NCBI GenBank assembly: GCA_964495655.1
Contig: CAZBWK010000020.1
Span: 1 to 45,158, forward strand
From: JAAYJR01 sp964495655
GTDB taxonomy: Bacteria; Bacteroidota; Bacteroidia; Bacteroidales; Prolixibacteraceae
Direction: 5' to 3'
Length of the DNA stretch: 45,158 bases
Made by a program: the position numbers and the translations under genes. The notes beneath the pieces are model-generated. The model saw only the letters and a program-made list of their open reading frames with translations, did no database searches and was not told the DNA's origin. Below, piece after piece: positions 16,255-24,531 of this stretch. How positions within the stretch are numbered: the first letter of the stretch is position 1; every line of letters starts with the position of its first letter.

Positions 16255-17420
16255 ACAATTGGTTCAAAGATTCACAAATACGATTGATAACAACCCTGGC
16301 AGCAATCCTTCTGGCCTTGCCGTTTGGCTGGAAAGAGTTAACCGGGTTTTTTAACTGGTTCAGTCCCTTCATTATGCTGAACTCTGTGTTTGTGTTAAAA
16401 TCATTTGTGTTCCTCAATATCCTAAGCCTGGCAGTACTGGTTCTTTCATTTTTTCGTAAAAGGTGGTTTTGCCGTTATTTGTGTCCGACCGGTTTCTTGT
16501 GTGACCTCGCCTCGAAATATAACAGGAAAAGCAGTTTCAGTCACAGAAAGGTGCCTTTTTTGGGCAGGTGGACAGCTTTAATGTCGTTAGCTGCAGCCAT
16601 CATAGGGTTGCCTCTGTTTATTCTTTTGGATCCCATGGCTATATTTAACGGTTTTTTTTCGCTTTTCACCGAAAATATCTCTGCGGCTGTTGTATTGTCT
16701 TTTACCGGGTTGCCGGTAATAATTGTTATAAGCTGGTTTTTCCCGGGAATATGGTGTGGGAAAATTTGTCCGCTGGGTGGTTTGCAGGATGAGACAGCTG
16801 AGCTTCGTAAAGCTATAATCAATATAACGAGACCAGGGAAAAGCAATACACCTGCAAAATATCAGGGAAGGAGGGTTTTTATTGCCTTCGGGACAGGGTT
16901 GCTGCTTGGCCTGCTAATACCCCGGTTTTTAACAAGCTCCTCAAAGAAATATTTCAGGCCGCCTGCATCATTGCCCAAAAATCTTTTCAACACCCTTTGC
17001 ATCAGGTGTGGCAGTTGTTTAAAGGCTTGTCCGGGACAAATAATAGTACACCGTAAAGATCCTGATGACCCTCTGTCATGGATGACACCCGAAGTAACTT
17101 TCGACAATAACGGATACTGCCTTGAAGATTGTAATATGTGCAGCGTTGTTTGTCCGAGCGGAGCAATAACACAGTTCAGCAGGGAGGCAAAAAAGCAGAT
17201 AGTTATGGCTATAGCAGAAGTTCATACCGATAACTGCCTGCTCACAGAGAGAGTTGAGTGTGACAGATGTAAAACTGCGTGCAGCTATGATGCAATAACG
17301 ATCGAGTTTAATCGCAAAAGTATGATATCCAAACCTTGGGTAGATACCGTCAAATGTGTCGGATGCGGAGCATGTGCAATAATATGTCCTCCCCGTACTA
17401 TTGAGATGATACCTGTATAA
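16251..17420 (+). CDS. Membrane polyferredoxin, NapH-NapG-like fusion
   Basis: A 389-residue protein. The N-terminal part has about four membrane helices and two NapH/NosR-type motifs, CRYLCPTGFLCD and CGKICPLGGLQD, predicted on the cytoplasmic side. A fifth helix follows (RRVFIAFGTGLLLGLLIP), itself resembling a Tat leader. The C-terminal domain has four cysteine groups for [4Fe-4S] clusters: CIRCGSCLKACP, CLEDCNMCSVVCP, CLLTERVECDRCKTAC and CVGCGACAIICP. The order matches NapH joined to NapG, proteins that carry electrons between quinol and a periplasmic reductase. With five helices and the N-terminus inside, the cluster domain would face the periplasm, where the coupled FAD enzyme is exported. 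The genes overlap by 4 bases. Fold and cofactors are well supported; direction of electron flow is not. Confidence 0.9.
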   Translation: MNNWFKDSQIRLITTLAAILLALPFGWKELTGFFNWFSPFIMLNSVFVLKSFVFLNILSLAVLVLSFFRKRWFCRYLCPTGFLCDLASKYNRKSSFSHRKVPFLGRWTALMSLAAAIIGLPLFILLDPMAIFNGFFSLFTENISAAVVLSFTGLPVIIVISWFFPGIWCGKICPLGGLQDETAELRKAIINITRPGKSNTPAKYQGRRVFIAFGTGLLLGLLIPRFLTSSSKKYFRPPASLPKNLFNTLCIRCGSCLKACPGQIIVHRKDPDDPLSWMTPEVTFDNNGYCLEDCNMCSVVCPSGAITQFSREAKKQIVMAIAEVHTDNCLLTERVECDRCKTACSYDAITIEFNRKSMISKPWVDTVKCVGCGACAIICPPRTIEMIPV

Positions 17421-17512
17421 CAGATGAATATGAAAAGGCAGTGAGGATGAGACAAGTCAGTTGCTTATCTGTTCTTAATTGAATCATAAACTAAAAACTA
17501 AAATCAGAAGCT

Positions 17513-19036
17513 ATGGACAGGAGACATTTTGTTAAAGGAACACTTTTGAGTTCCGTTGCACTATATGCAACTCCGGGATCAGGATTAACCGGTATAGATT
17601 TGCCAGCTAACCATTCACCGGCGCTTCATAAACGGGATCCATTATTTAAAATCGTTGACCTGGATATTGGAGAGGATACAACTGTTTTGCTGGCTGACGG
17701 GTCTGAAGTTATTATTAAACTCAAGGAAGTTATTGAGCACAGGGATTCTGTTTTCAATACTTTGGTAAGTACCGATGTTAAGCTGGAAATTAATGGTTTG
17801 TCTGCCAACATTATTTGCGGCAGTTACAGGCTTCCTGTAACAGTGGCAGGCGTTCAGGTTGATGTTCAGGTTGTTAGTGGCTATATGGCTGATGCCGGCA
17901 CTGACTGGTGGATGTTAAAAAAGGCGGCACGTATCCGTGTCTGGCCAGGGAATTCACCATGGATCACGCCGGGAACATTCAGATATCCTGTCAGGCAGCG
18001 TTGGTTTGCATCAAGAACATGGTTTTCAAATGAACCTATTTCGCCTGCATCACCCGGGAAGGTTTACTATCATGCCGGTATGGATTTTGGTTCTGCCGAA
18101 GGTCTTACTGAGGTAATAGCTGCTACCGGAGGTGTTATATTGTCTTTGGGAGAGGATGTTTACGGTACACGCCACCCTGCAGTTAAACCTCGGTATGATG
18201 TTATTTATGTTGAAGATGAGAGGGGTTGGATTTACAGGTATTCTCATTTTAAATCATTTGACCCCCTCCTTGCCGCCGGTGGAAAGATAAAGAGTGGACA
18301 ACGGCTCGGTTATACCGGGAAAGAGGGTGCAAGCGGGGGCTGGTCACACCTGCACTTTCATATCGAGAGCCTTCAGCCTTCAGGTGAATGGGGTGTTCAG
18401 GACTCCTATGCCTTTCTCTGGCAATCATATCTGGAGGAGTATGATCCTTCTGTGCTTGCGGTTGCCCGTCCCCACCATAAAGCTCTTCCCGGTGAAACAA
18501 TTGAGCTTGATGCCTCCCGCTCGTGGGCAAGGGCAGGCATTCGCAGCTATGAATGGCTTTTTATGGATGGCACAAAAGATTCCGGCCCAGTAGTTAAGCG
18601 AGCCTATGACACACCCGGAACTTATAGCGAGATAGTTAAAGTAACAGATAAGAAAGGAAATTTTGAATACGATTTTACCAGAGTGACAGTGTACCCCAGA
18701 GTTCAGGACAAGACAAAAAAGAGTGATCCAATAAGTATTCCCAATGTGCATGTGGCATATTTCCCCACTTTCAACATTGGACCGGGAGATCCTGTGATCT
18801 TTCTTTCCCGGAGTCGTTATGATAAGACCGGCGGTGTGGATATCTATAATTTTGGCGACGGCACATCACCGGTTGAAGTACCTTCCAATATAGATCCCGG
18901 CCCGCATGCAGCAAACGGATATGGGATGGTTGTACATCATTTTAAAATGCCCGGTAACTATATTGTAAGAGTTGAAACAAAAGATGAAGATACAGGATAC
19001 ACTGGCGTTGAACATTTGCACATAGTTGTAGAGTAG
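17513..19036 (+). CDS. Tat-exported M23-family metallopeptidase with PKD-like domain
   Basis: A 507-residue exported protein. The N-terminus MDRRHFVKGTLLSSVALYAT is a twin-arginine signal. A LytM/M23 zinc peptidase domain occupies roughly residues 180-290, with the ligands in HAGMDFG and HLHFHIES. The flanking segments VIAATGGVILSLGED, YRYSHF and IKSGQRLGYTG are typical of active M23 enzymes, which cut peptidoglycan cross-bridges. Downstream is a PKD-like Ig domain (YEWLFMDGTKDSG ... YDTPGTYSEIVKVTD) and probably a second (VDIYNFGDGTSP ... HFKMPGNYIVRVETKDED). M23 proteins usually use Sec, so Tat export is unusual. The gene follows the Fe-S membrane protein by 92 bases. A murein or glycopeptide substrate is inferred. 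Confidence 0.85.
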   Translation: MDRRHFVKGTLLSSVALYATPGSGLTGIDLPANHSPALHKRDPLFKIVDLDIGEDTTVLLADGSEVIIKLKEVIEHRDSVFNTLVSTDVKLEINGLSANIICGSYRLPVTVAGVQVDVQVVSGYMADAGTDWWMLKKAARIRVWPGNSPWITPGTFRYPVRQRWFASRTWFSNEPISPASPGKVYYHAGMDFGSAEGLTEVIAATGGVILSLGEDVYGTRHPAVKPRYDVIYVEDERGWIYRYSHFKSFDPLLAAGGKIKSGQRLGYTGKEGASGGWSHLHFHIESLQPSGEWGVQDSYAFLWQSYLEEYDPSVLAVARPHHKALPGETIELDASRSWARAGIRSYEWLFMDGTKDSGPVVKRAYDTPGTYSEIVKVTDKKGNFEYDFTRVTVYPRVQDKTKKSDPISIPNVHVAYFPTFNIGPGDPVIFLSRSRYDKTGGVDIYNFGDGTSPVEVPSNIDPGPHAANGYGMVVHHFKMPGNYIVRVETKDEDTGYTGVEHLHIVVE

Positions 19037-19170
19037 GGTTGCTCCAGGTGAAAAAGCTGTCTGAGAACGATGTCGCGAAATTAGATGTAAATGAAAATAT
19101 ATACTTTTAAGAAGAGCTTCTCGCTTTTATTCAACCGAAATTTTTGTTAATATTACAATCTCTAAATGAT

Positions 19171-19198
19171 GACCACCGGCCATTTTAAGGCTGGTGTC
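19171..19198 (+). terminator. Hairpin downstream of the M23 peptidase gene
   Basis: GACCACCGGCC and GGCTGGTGTC pair into a ten-base-pair stem with one bulged C and one G-T pair, closing a 7-base ATTTTAA loop. It lies 135 bases past the M23 stop. No T-run follows (the next bases are AGCAGGAG), so it may be an RNA-stabilising or regulatory structure rather than an intrinsic terminator. Confidence 0.45.
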
Positions 19199-19220
19199 AG
19201 CAGGAGAACCAAATAAATTA

Positions 19221-19313
19221 ATGAAACGAGCATGTTCTTTTTTAATCAAAAAATAACCCAAAAAAATAAGATTGAAATAAGAATATGCGAGAGTGAGGAA
19301 CGAACGGTTCCAT
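19221..19313 (+). repeat. Intergenic repeat, copy B (about 93 bp)
   Basis: It starts ATGAAACGAGCATGTTC, the same first 13 bases as copy A, and ends GAACGAACGGTTCCAT. GTTCCAT pairs with the leading ATGAAAC except for one A-C mismatch, and GAAC pairs with GTTC. The interior is longer than in copies A and C and mostly A-rich. It is the least similar of the three copies. Confidence 0.35.
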
Positions 19314-19379
19314 ATGTTCTTAAATTTTTAATTAGTTTATTTACAAGTAATTATAAAATTTTAAACAGATGAATTATAG

Positions 19380-19865
19380 ATGAAACGGGACAAAACTTAT
19401 ACAGGATTGCAAATGACATTTCTGCTCTTGCTGAGATTTCTGATCGGCTGGCATATTTTATATGAAGGCATTGCCAAGCTGCTCAATCCTCAGTGGTCAT
19501 CCATGGAGTTTTTGCAGGAATCACAGTGGATACTTTCAGGTTTTGCACAGTGGATTATTTCAGATCAGGGAGTACTGTCTGTTGTAGACTTTTTAAACAC
19601 CTGGGGACTCATAGTTATCGGGCTGGGGCTTATTTTAGGGCTTTTCAGCAGGGCCGCCGCAGTAGCAGGTGCCATATTGCTGTTTGTTTATTACCTTAAC
19701 ACTCCGCCAATTACAGGGATTGAGTATACATTGCCGAGAGACGGGAGTTATCTTATTGTTGATAAAACACTGATTGAAGCAGCAGCTCTTTGTGTTCTGG
19801 CTCTGTTCCCGACAAGTAAAAAGTTCGGGCTTGATGCTTTTATTAAAGTTCGCCGAAAAAATTAA
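19380..19865 (+). CDS. DoxX-family membrane protein
   Basis: A 161-residue inner-membrane protein with about four helices: LQMTFLLLLRFLIGWHILYE, LNTWGLIVIGLGLILGLF, AAAVAGAILLFVYYL and LIEAAALCVLALF. The first helix with RFLIGWHILYEGIAKLLNP is the DoxX/DoxD-type signature. Such proteins are linked to quinone-dependent oxidation or to membrane redox stress, which would suit the redox proteins upstream, but no catalytic residue can be named. The gene starts MKRDKTYTG and ends RRKN; its last bases are part of a 33 bp direct repeat shared with the start of the following gene. Confidence 0.85.
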   Translation: MKRDKTYTGLQMTFLLLLRFLIGWHILYEGIAKLLNPQWSSMEFLQESQWILSGFAQWIISDQGVLSVVDFLNTWGLIVIGLGLILGLFSRAAAVAGAILLFVYYLNTPPITGIEYTLPRDGSYLIVDKTLIEAAALCVLALFPTSKKFGLDAFIKVRRKN

Positions 19866-19976
19866 CAATTATGATGAGATGAAACGAGTCATGCACTATC
19901 TTACACACAGGAGAAACATTATAAATGACGAGTTCCATCGAATGCCGAAAAAATTAACAATTATGATGAGATGAAA
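19852..19976 (+). repeat. 33 bp perfect direct repeat (two copies, 92 bp period)
   Basis: The same 33 bases occur at 19852-19884 and 19944-19976. Each copy holds the last codons and stop of doxX, the spacer and an ATGATGAGATGAAA start-like tract. The first copy is the real doxX end; the second supplies the start codon of the downstream Gfo/Idh gene. The 59 bases between them contain most of repeat copy C. The layout looks like a short tandem duplication or an insertion that duplicated its target. Confidence 0.85.
19879..19938 (+). repeat. Intergenic repeat, copy C (60 bp, 14 bp inverted ends)
   Basis: The ends ATGAAACGAGTCAT (19879-19892) and ATGACGAGTTCCAT (19925-19938) are inverted repeats agreeing at 11 of 14 positions. 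Two of the three mismatches form a GA/GA pair inside CGAG on both arms, as in copy A. A 31-codon ORF from 19879 runs through it and stops at 19974, overlapping the next gene's ATG as ATGA. Confidence 0.5.
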
Positions 19977-21572
19977 AATAAAAATATTTCACCAGGTAAC
20001 AAAGAAAATTCAACTGACGGAGGCAGCCGGACCGGAGGAATGCACAGAAGGAGTGCACTCAAAGCGCTTGCAGGGTTGCCTGTTGCCGGGATCCTTGGTT
20101 TTGAAGTACTTAAGAAAACTAACTTTGATGCTGACAGGAGAAGATCGCTGATCAGAGAACTTGGACTCGATTCTATTGAGTTCCCGGTTTCTGATTACGG
20201 CAAGAAGAGACATGAGGGAGATGTTATCAGGGTCGGGGTGATCGGATTTGGAACCCGTGCCGGACAATTGTCACAGGCGCTTGGATTTATGCACCCCGAT
20301 GATGTGGTGGCCAGGCAGAAGAGTAATTCACTGCAGGACTGGTTTGCACAGGAGTATCTGAATGTTGCCATTACAGGTATTTGTGATGTCTTTGACCTGC
20401 ATGCACAGAGAGGCCTGGAGGTTGCAGGGAACAGGATTCGGCCCGGTGGTCACGATGCGCCGGCACTTACTGTAAAAAGGTACCGTACCTATCAGGAGAT
20501 GCTCGAAGACAAAAATATTGATGCCGTGATAATAGCAACGCCGGACCACCATCATGCCCGTATGGCTACAGATGCGGCAAAAGCGGGTAAACATGTATAC
20601 CTCGAAAAAAGTGTTGCCCTCCATGAACAGGATTTAAATGAACTGTACTCGACAGTTAAAGACAGCAACATAGTCTTTCAACTGGGCCATCAGATACCCC
20701 AGAGCATCGTTTTTCAGCAGGCAAAGGAGATCATAAAAAGAGACCTGCTTGGAAAGATAACTCTTGTGGAAACAACATCAAACCGCAACAGTGCCAGCGG
20801 AGCCTGGATAAGGCACCTTGATGCAGAAGGGAATCCGAAGCCCGGTAATGAGAAAATCATTGACTGGACGCAGTGGCTGGGTGATACGCCGTATGTGCCT
20901 TTCAGCATAGACCGCTTTTATAACTGGACTAAATGGTTTGCATATGATACAGGGATGATAGGACAGTTGTTCACTCATGAGTATGATGCAGTCAATCAGC
21001 TTCTGCACATTGGAATTCCAAAATCGGTAGTTTCGTCAGGTGGTATCTATTACTGGAAAGATAACCGCGAAATGCCTGACTCTCTTCATTGCGTCTTTGA
21101 ATATCCGGATCATGACCTGACATTGATATACAGCGGGAATCTGGCCTCAGGCAGAAGCAGGGGAAGGGTGTTCATGGGGCATGATGCCTCTATGGAGCTG
21201 GGCAATAATGCAATAATAACAGCCGACAGGAATTCCACCCGGTATGCGGAGGGGATTAAATCAGGACTTATAGATACCAGTGCCCCCATAATATCGTTTA
21301 ATCCTGATGCCGGCCAGATCGATGCCGTGACATCTGCCTCGGAGAAGTATTATGCAGCAAGGGGACTCACAACTACTACAATAAACGGAAGAAGGGTAGA
21401 TGTTACCCATCTTCATTTACGGGAGTGGCTTGACTGTATCAGGCATGGGGGCACACCCCAGGCTAATATTGAGATGGCATACCAGGAAGGTATTACTTGC
21501 ATAATGGCCCATAAATCATATGTCGAAAAACGTGTGGTTGAATGGGACAGCGAACACAGGGAAATCGTATAA
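19971..21572 (+). CDS. Tat-exported Gfo/Idh/MocA-family oxidoreductase
   Basis: A 533-residue member with an N-terminal extension containing a twin-arginine-like motif (GMHRRSALKALAGLPVAGIL) about 24 residues in. The Rossmann domain starts RVGVIGFGTRAGQLSQ near residue 87. The family lysine motif reads GKHVYLEKSVALHE, with Ser where most members have Pro. The C-terminal domain includes WFAYDTGMIGQLFTHEYDAV and LHLREWLDCIRHGGTPQANI. Export by Tat would allow NAD(P) to be carried as a bound cofactor. It lies 27 bases before a second exported paralogue. Periplasmic sugar oxidation, for example to keto-sugars, is a plausible role but is inference. Confidence 0.9.
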   Translation: MKNKNISPGNKENSTDGGSRTGGMHRRSALKALAGLPVAGILGFEVLKKTNFDADRRRSLIRELGLDSIEFPVSDYGKKRHEGDVIRVGVIGFGTRAGQLSQALGFMHPDDVVARQKSNSLQDWFAQEYLNVAITGICDVFDLHAQRGLEVAGNRIRPGGHDAPALTVKRYRTYQEMLEDKNIDAVIIATPDHHHARMATDAAKAGKHVYLEKSVALHEQDLNELYSTVKDSNIVFQLGHQIPQSIVFQQAKEIIKRDLLGKITLVETTSNRNSASGAWIRHLDAEGNPKPGNEKIIDWTQWLGDTPYVPFSIDRFYNWTKWFAYDTGMIGQLFTHEYDAVNQLLHIGIPKSVVSSGGIYYWKDNREMPDSLHCVFEYPDHDLTLIYSGNLASGRSRGRVFMGHDASMELGNNAIITADRNSTRYAEGIKSGLIDTSAPIISFNPDAGQIDAVTSASEKYYAARGLTTTTINGRRVDVTHLHLREWLDCIRHGGTPQANIEMAYQEGITCIMAHKSYVEKRVVEWDSEHREIV

Positions 21573-21599
21573 TCGACAAAAACCAAAAAAGAGATAATT

Positions 21600-23018
21600 A
21601 TGACAGCAAACAGCAAGAAAACAACACGCCGGGCTTTTTTGTCACAAACAGGATTGGCAGCAGCCGGTATTACTGTTGGTGCATCCTCTGTAAGTCCCGC
21701 AGGTTATTCCCGTATCATCGGGGCAAATGACAAGATCAGAGTTGGCTTCATTGGTGTGGGTAACCGGGGCACACAGGTTATGCATGAGTTTATGAATGAA
21801 CCTGATTGTGAAGTAGCGGCATTATGTGATGTGTATGAACCATATATTTTACGCGACCGCTCAAAGGTTGATCCCCGTTATATTGAGATGGTTCCGCGAC
21901 AGGTGCCTCAGATGGGTGAAAATTTTTCGGACAGAGTGGGGAAATATAAAGACTACAGGAAACTGCTGGAAGATAAAAGCATAGATGCAGTATATATTGG
22001 CACACCGGATCACTGGCACGCACTTCAGACTATAGATGCAATAAAAGCCGGAAAGGATGTTTATGTTGAAAAACCTCTTACAAAGAGTGTCCACGAAGGA
22101 CGTGAAATCATACGGGTTTGGGAGCAGAGCAGTCAGGTGGTGGCAGTTGGATTAAACCGCAGGGGATCGACTACCTATCAGAAGCTGTCAAAGGAGATTC
22201 CCAATGGGAAAATTGGCAAGGTAACCTTTGCCATAAGCAATCATGTTTCCAACATGTACCCTGTTGGCATTGGGAAAATGAACCCGGAACGGCCGCCAAA
22301 GGATTTTGACTGGGATATGTGGCTGGGTCCCAAGGCATACAGGCCTTATCAGTACAATATTGCACCGTATATGTTCCGGTGGTGGGAAGAGTATGATAAC
22401 CAGATACTTAATAACGGCGTGCACTCTTTGGACCTGATCCGTTGGTTGCTCAATGAGAATGCACCGTCTGCTGTAACGACGTTAGGAGGCAGGTATGCGA
22501 TTGATGATGACCGCACTATTCCTGATACTATGCAGACCATTTTTGAATTTCCTTCAGGTGCACTTGCAACCTTTACCCAGTTAGAAGCCAGCTCCGGAAG
22601 CATTGTGTCACAGGGATTCCTGGAGTTGCGCGGCACTAATGGCACCTTGTATACCGGCGGGAATAACGGCTATAAGATCGTTCCCACTACAAAGGGACAG
22701 TTTCAGACATGGGATAAGTTGATGGATGCAGAGACCTTTGAACTTGAGAGTGCCGGAAGCGGTAAACTTATTGACGGCAGCTATGCCAATCCGGGAGCCA
22801 ACCTGGTGCGTAACTTCCTGGATTGTATAAAGTCACGTAAATCACCTATGGTATCCCTCGAAGACGGGCATCTGTCGACCAATATGGCTCATCTTGCCAC
22901 CATATCAATGCATGTACAGCAAACATTGAAGTGGGATGCTGAAAAAGAGCAGGTTACAAACTGCGAAAAGGCCAATGAATATTTGTCCTATGAGTACAGG
23001 GCACCCTGGAAATTGTAA
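21600..23018 (+). CDS. Tat-exported Gfo/Idh/MocA-family oxidoreductase
   Basis: A 472-residue protein with the Tat leader TTRRAFLSQTGLAAAGITVG, then the Rossmann motif IRVGFIGVGNRGTQVMHEF near residue 48. TPDHWHALQTIDAIKAGKDV and VYVEKPLTKSVHEGRE give the classic EKP lysine motif. The C-terminal domain contains WWEEYDNQILNNGVHSLDLI with the usual His. This is the commonest type of exported Gfo/Idh/MocA protein in Bacteroidota. It begins 27 bases after the previous paralogue and ends 10 bases before the enolase-superfamily gene, so all three are surely one transcript. Substrate unknown; a sugar or sugar-acid derivative is likely. Confidence 0.92.
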   Translation: MTANSKKTTRRAFLSQTGLAAAGITVGASSVSPAGYSRIIGANDKIRVGFIGVGNRGTQVMHEFMNEPDCEVAALCDVYEPYILRDRSKVDPRYIEMVPRQVPQMGENFSDRVGKYKDYRKLLEDKSIDAVYIGTPDHWHALQTIDAIKAGKDVYVEKPLTKSVHEGREIIRVWEQSSQVVAVGLNRRGSTTYQKLSKEIPNGKIGKVTFAISNHVSNMYPVGIGKMNPERPPKDFDWDMWLGPKAYRPYQYNIAPYMFRWWEEYDNQILNNGVHSLDLIRWLLNENAPSAVTTLGGRYAIDDDRTIPDTMQTIFEFPSGALATFTQLEASSGSIVSQGFLELRGTNGTLYTGGNNGYKIVPTTKGQFQTWDKLMDAETFELESAGSGKLIDGSYANPGANLVRNFLDCIKSRKSPMVSLEDGHLSTNMAHLATISMHVQQTLKWDAEKEQVTNCEKANEYLSYEYRAPWKL

Positions 23019-23028
23019 ATGCTAAATT

Positions 23029-24405
23029 ATGCATAGAAGAAGGTTCATAAGAGGGTCAGGAGCATTATGTTGTTTCGGTTATCTGAATTTTATACCCGGT
23101 TCCTGTAATTCTGAACAAAAATACAAAATCAAAATAACCTATGCCAAATCAGCCCTTGAGAAAGAACCGCTAATTCAACCATTTGGGTTTAAAGGCGGCT
23201 ATTTATCTGAGTTATGGCAGAGTATTGCATATATCAGAAGTTCAAAGGGAAATCACGCAACAGGCCTGGGCACGCAAAGTGTCCTCTGGTCAGATTCGGC
23301 TGTTTTTACAAACAACAGCGAAACAGATGGTAATATGATGATGTATTCTATTACCCAAAGAACACTCGAGCTTATAAATGGTATGGAGTTTACTGATCCT
23401 GTCGGACTATTGGATGAAATCAGTGATGAAGTTTATAAGACAGGGAAGAAAATTACAGGCAGGGAGGATCTTCGCAAGACCTTTGTCTTAAATGCCCTGG
23501 TTCCGGTAGACAATGCTTTGTGGCTCCTATATTCCAGAGAACACGGCATTATGAATTTTGACGATATGATCCCTGCCGAGTTTAAAAGCACTTTTTCTGA
23601 GAGGCACGAAAAACTGGCAGCGATACCTCTTATTTCATATGGTGTAACCATTCCGCAGTTGAAAGAGACAGTAGATGACGGATACTTCTTCATGAAAATA
23701 AAAATAGGGCAGCCAGGTACCCAGGAGGAAATGTTAAGTAAAGATATTGAACGCCTGAGCGCCCTTCACAATGCATTGAAGGATGTCCGTACACCTTTTA
23801 CAAGTGACGGTAAGCTGCCTTATTACTTCGATGCAAATGGGCGGTATGAGTCGAAGGAGACATTTTTAAAATTTTTAAGACATGCAGAAAAGATCGGAGC
23901 AGCCGGACAAATAGCTATTGTTGAAGAGCCCTTCCCCGAGGAGGCCGAAATTGATGTCAGCGACATTCCCGTGAGGCTTGCAGCAGATGAAAGCGCCCAT
24001 ACCGATATTGACACCCTGAGACGTATAGATATGGGTTACAGGGCTGTCGCCCTGAAACCCATAGCCAAAACTTTAAGCATGAGCATGAAGATTGCCAAAG
24101 CTGCAGATGATAAAGGTATTCCGTGTTTCTGCGCTGATCTGACGGTCAACCCTGTACTGGTGGAATGGAATAAAAATGTAGCGGCAAGGCTTAAATCATT
24201 TCCGGGACTTGCGAACCTGGGATTGGTAGAGAGTAACGGACATCAGAATTATAAAAACTGGGAACAGATGATGAGTTACCTGCCAGCTCATAACAAAGAA
24301 TGGGTCCATGTGAAAAACGGCCTGTATTATACTTCGAAAGAATTTTTTCAAAAGGGGGGAGGCATTTATGATAATTTACCCCATTATGAAAGTTTTTTTG
24401 AATAA
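23029..24405 (+). CDS. Exported enolase-superfamily protein, Ala-Glu epimerase/MLE-like
   Basis: A 458-residue member of the mandelate racemase/muconate-lactonising group. The start MHRRRFIRGSGALCC is a twin-arginine leader and a Cys at residue 26 (IPGSC) may be lipidated. Active-site parts are all visible: KxK in MKIKIG (K223, K225), metal ligands D268 (YFDANG), E299 (IVEEPFPEE) and D320 (LAADESAH), and the opposite-side lysine K343 (ALKPIAK). The KxK/DES/K pattern fits L-Ala-D/L-Glu epimerases and related dipeptide epimerases better than mandelate racemase. It is 10 bases downstream of the exported Gfo/Idh gene and is followed by an exported glutamate-racemase homologue. Exact substrate is not determinable. 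Confidence 0.87.
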   Translation: MHRRRFIRGSGALCCFGYLNFIPGSCNSEQKYKIKITYAKSALEKEPLIQPFGFKGGYLSELWQSIAYIRSSKGNHATGLGTQSVLWSDSAVFTNNSETDGNMMMYSITQRTLELINGMEFTDPVGLLDEISDEVYKTGKKITGREDLRKTFVLNALVPVDNALWLLYSREHGIMNFDDMIPAEFKSTFSERHEKLAAIPLISYGVTIPQLKETVDDGYFFMKIKIGQPGTQEEMLSKDIERLSALHNALKDVRTPFTSDGKLPYYFDANGRYESKETFLKFLRHAEKIGAAGQIAIVEEPFPEEAEIDVSDIPVRLAADESAHTDIDTLRRIDMGYRAVALKPIAKTLSMSMKIAKAADDKGIPCFCADLTVNPVLVEWNKNVAARLKSFPGLANLGLVESNGHQNYKNWEQMMSYLPAHNKEWVHVKNGLYYTSKEFFQKGGGIYDNLPHYESFFE

Positions 24406-24531
24406 AAGAGTCAATAAGCCGGGGAATGGAGATTTAGCCTTATGTGTGACAATAATTTTGTAGCTGAAAATATATTGATAACTGTAAAAGATTGTAATTA
24501 CCGACAATAAGAGTACCCAGTCAGAAAGAGT

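Larger units (their letters stand above)
19037..19379. other. 343-base intergenic stretch holding a hairpin and a repeat
   Basis: No gene of convincing size is seen here. The stretch contains a strong hairpin (19171-19198) and copy B of an intergenic repeat (19221-19313), which includes an 11-codon ORF starting Met-Lys-Arg-Ala (19221-19256). The rest is A+T-rich. The promoter for doxX probably lies here, but no exact TAnnTTTG box is found near the start; TAAATTTT at about 19325 is the closest. Confidence 0.6.

Noticed and set aside
19860..19905. A hammerhead-ribozyme-like core (GATGAG ... GAAAC ... GTC) at the doxX-Gfo/Idh junction
   Set aside because: The required CTGATGA is not present and the surrounding stems do not form in the right order; the likeness comes from the start-codon repeats.
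23029..24405. Mandelate racemase or true muconate cycloisomerase as a specific name
   Set aside because: The KxK/DES/K pattern fits dipeptide epimerase-like members better, and the exact substrate cannot be read.
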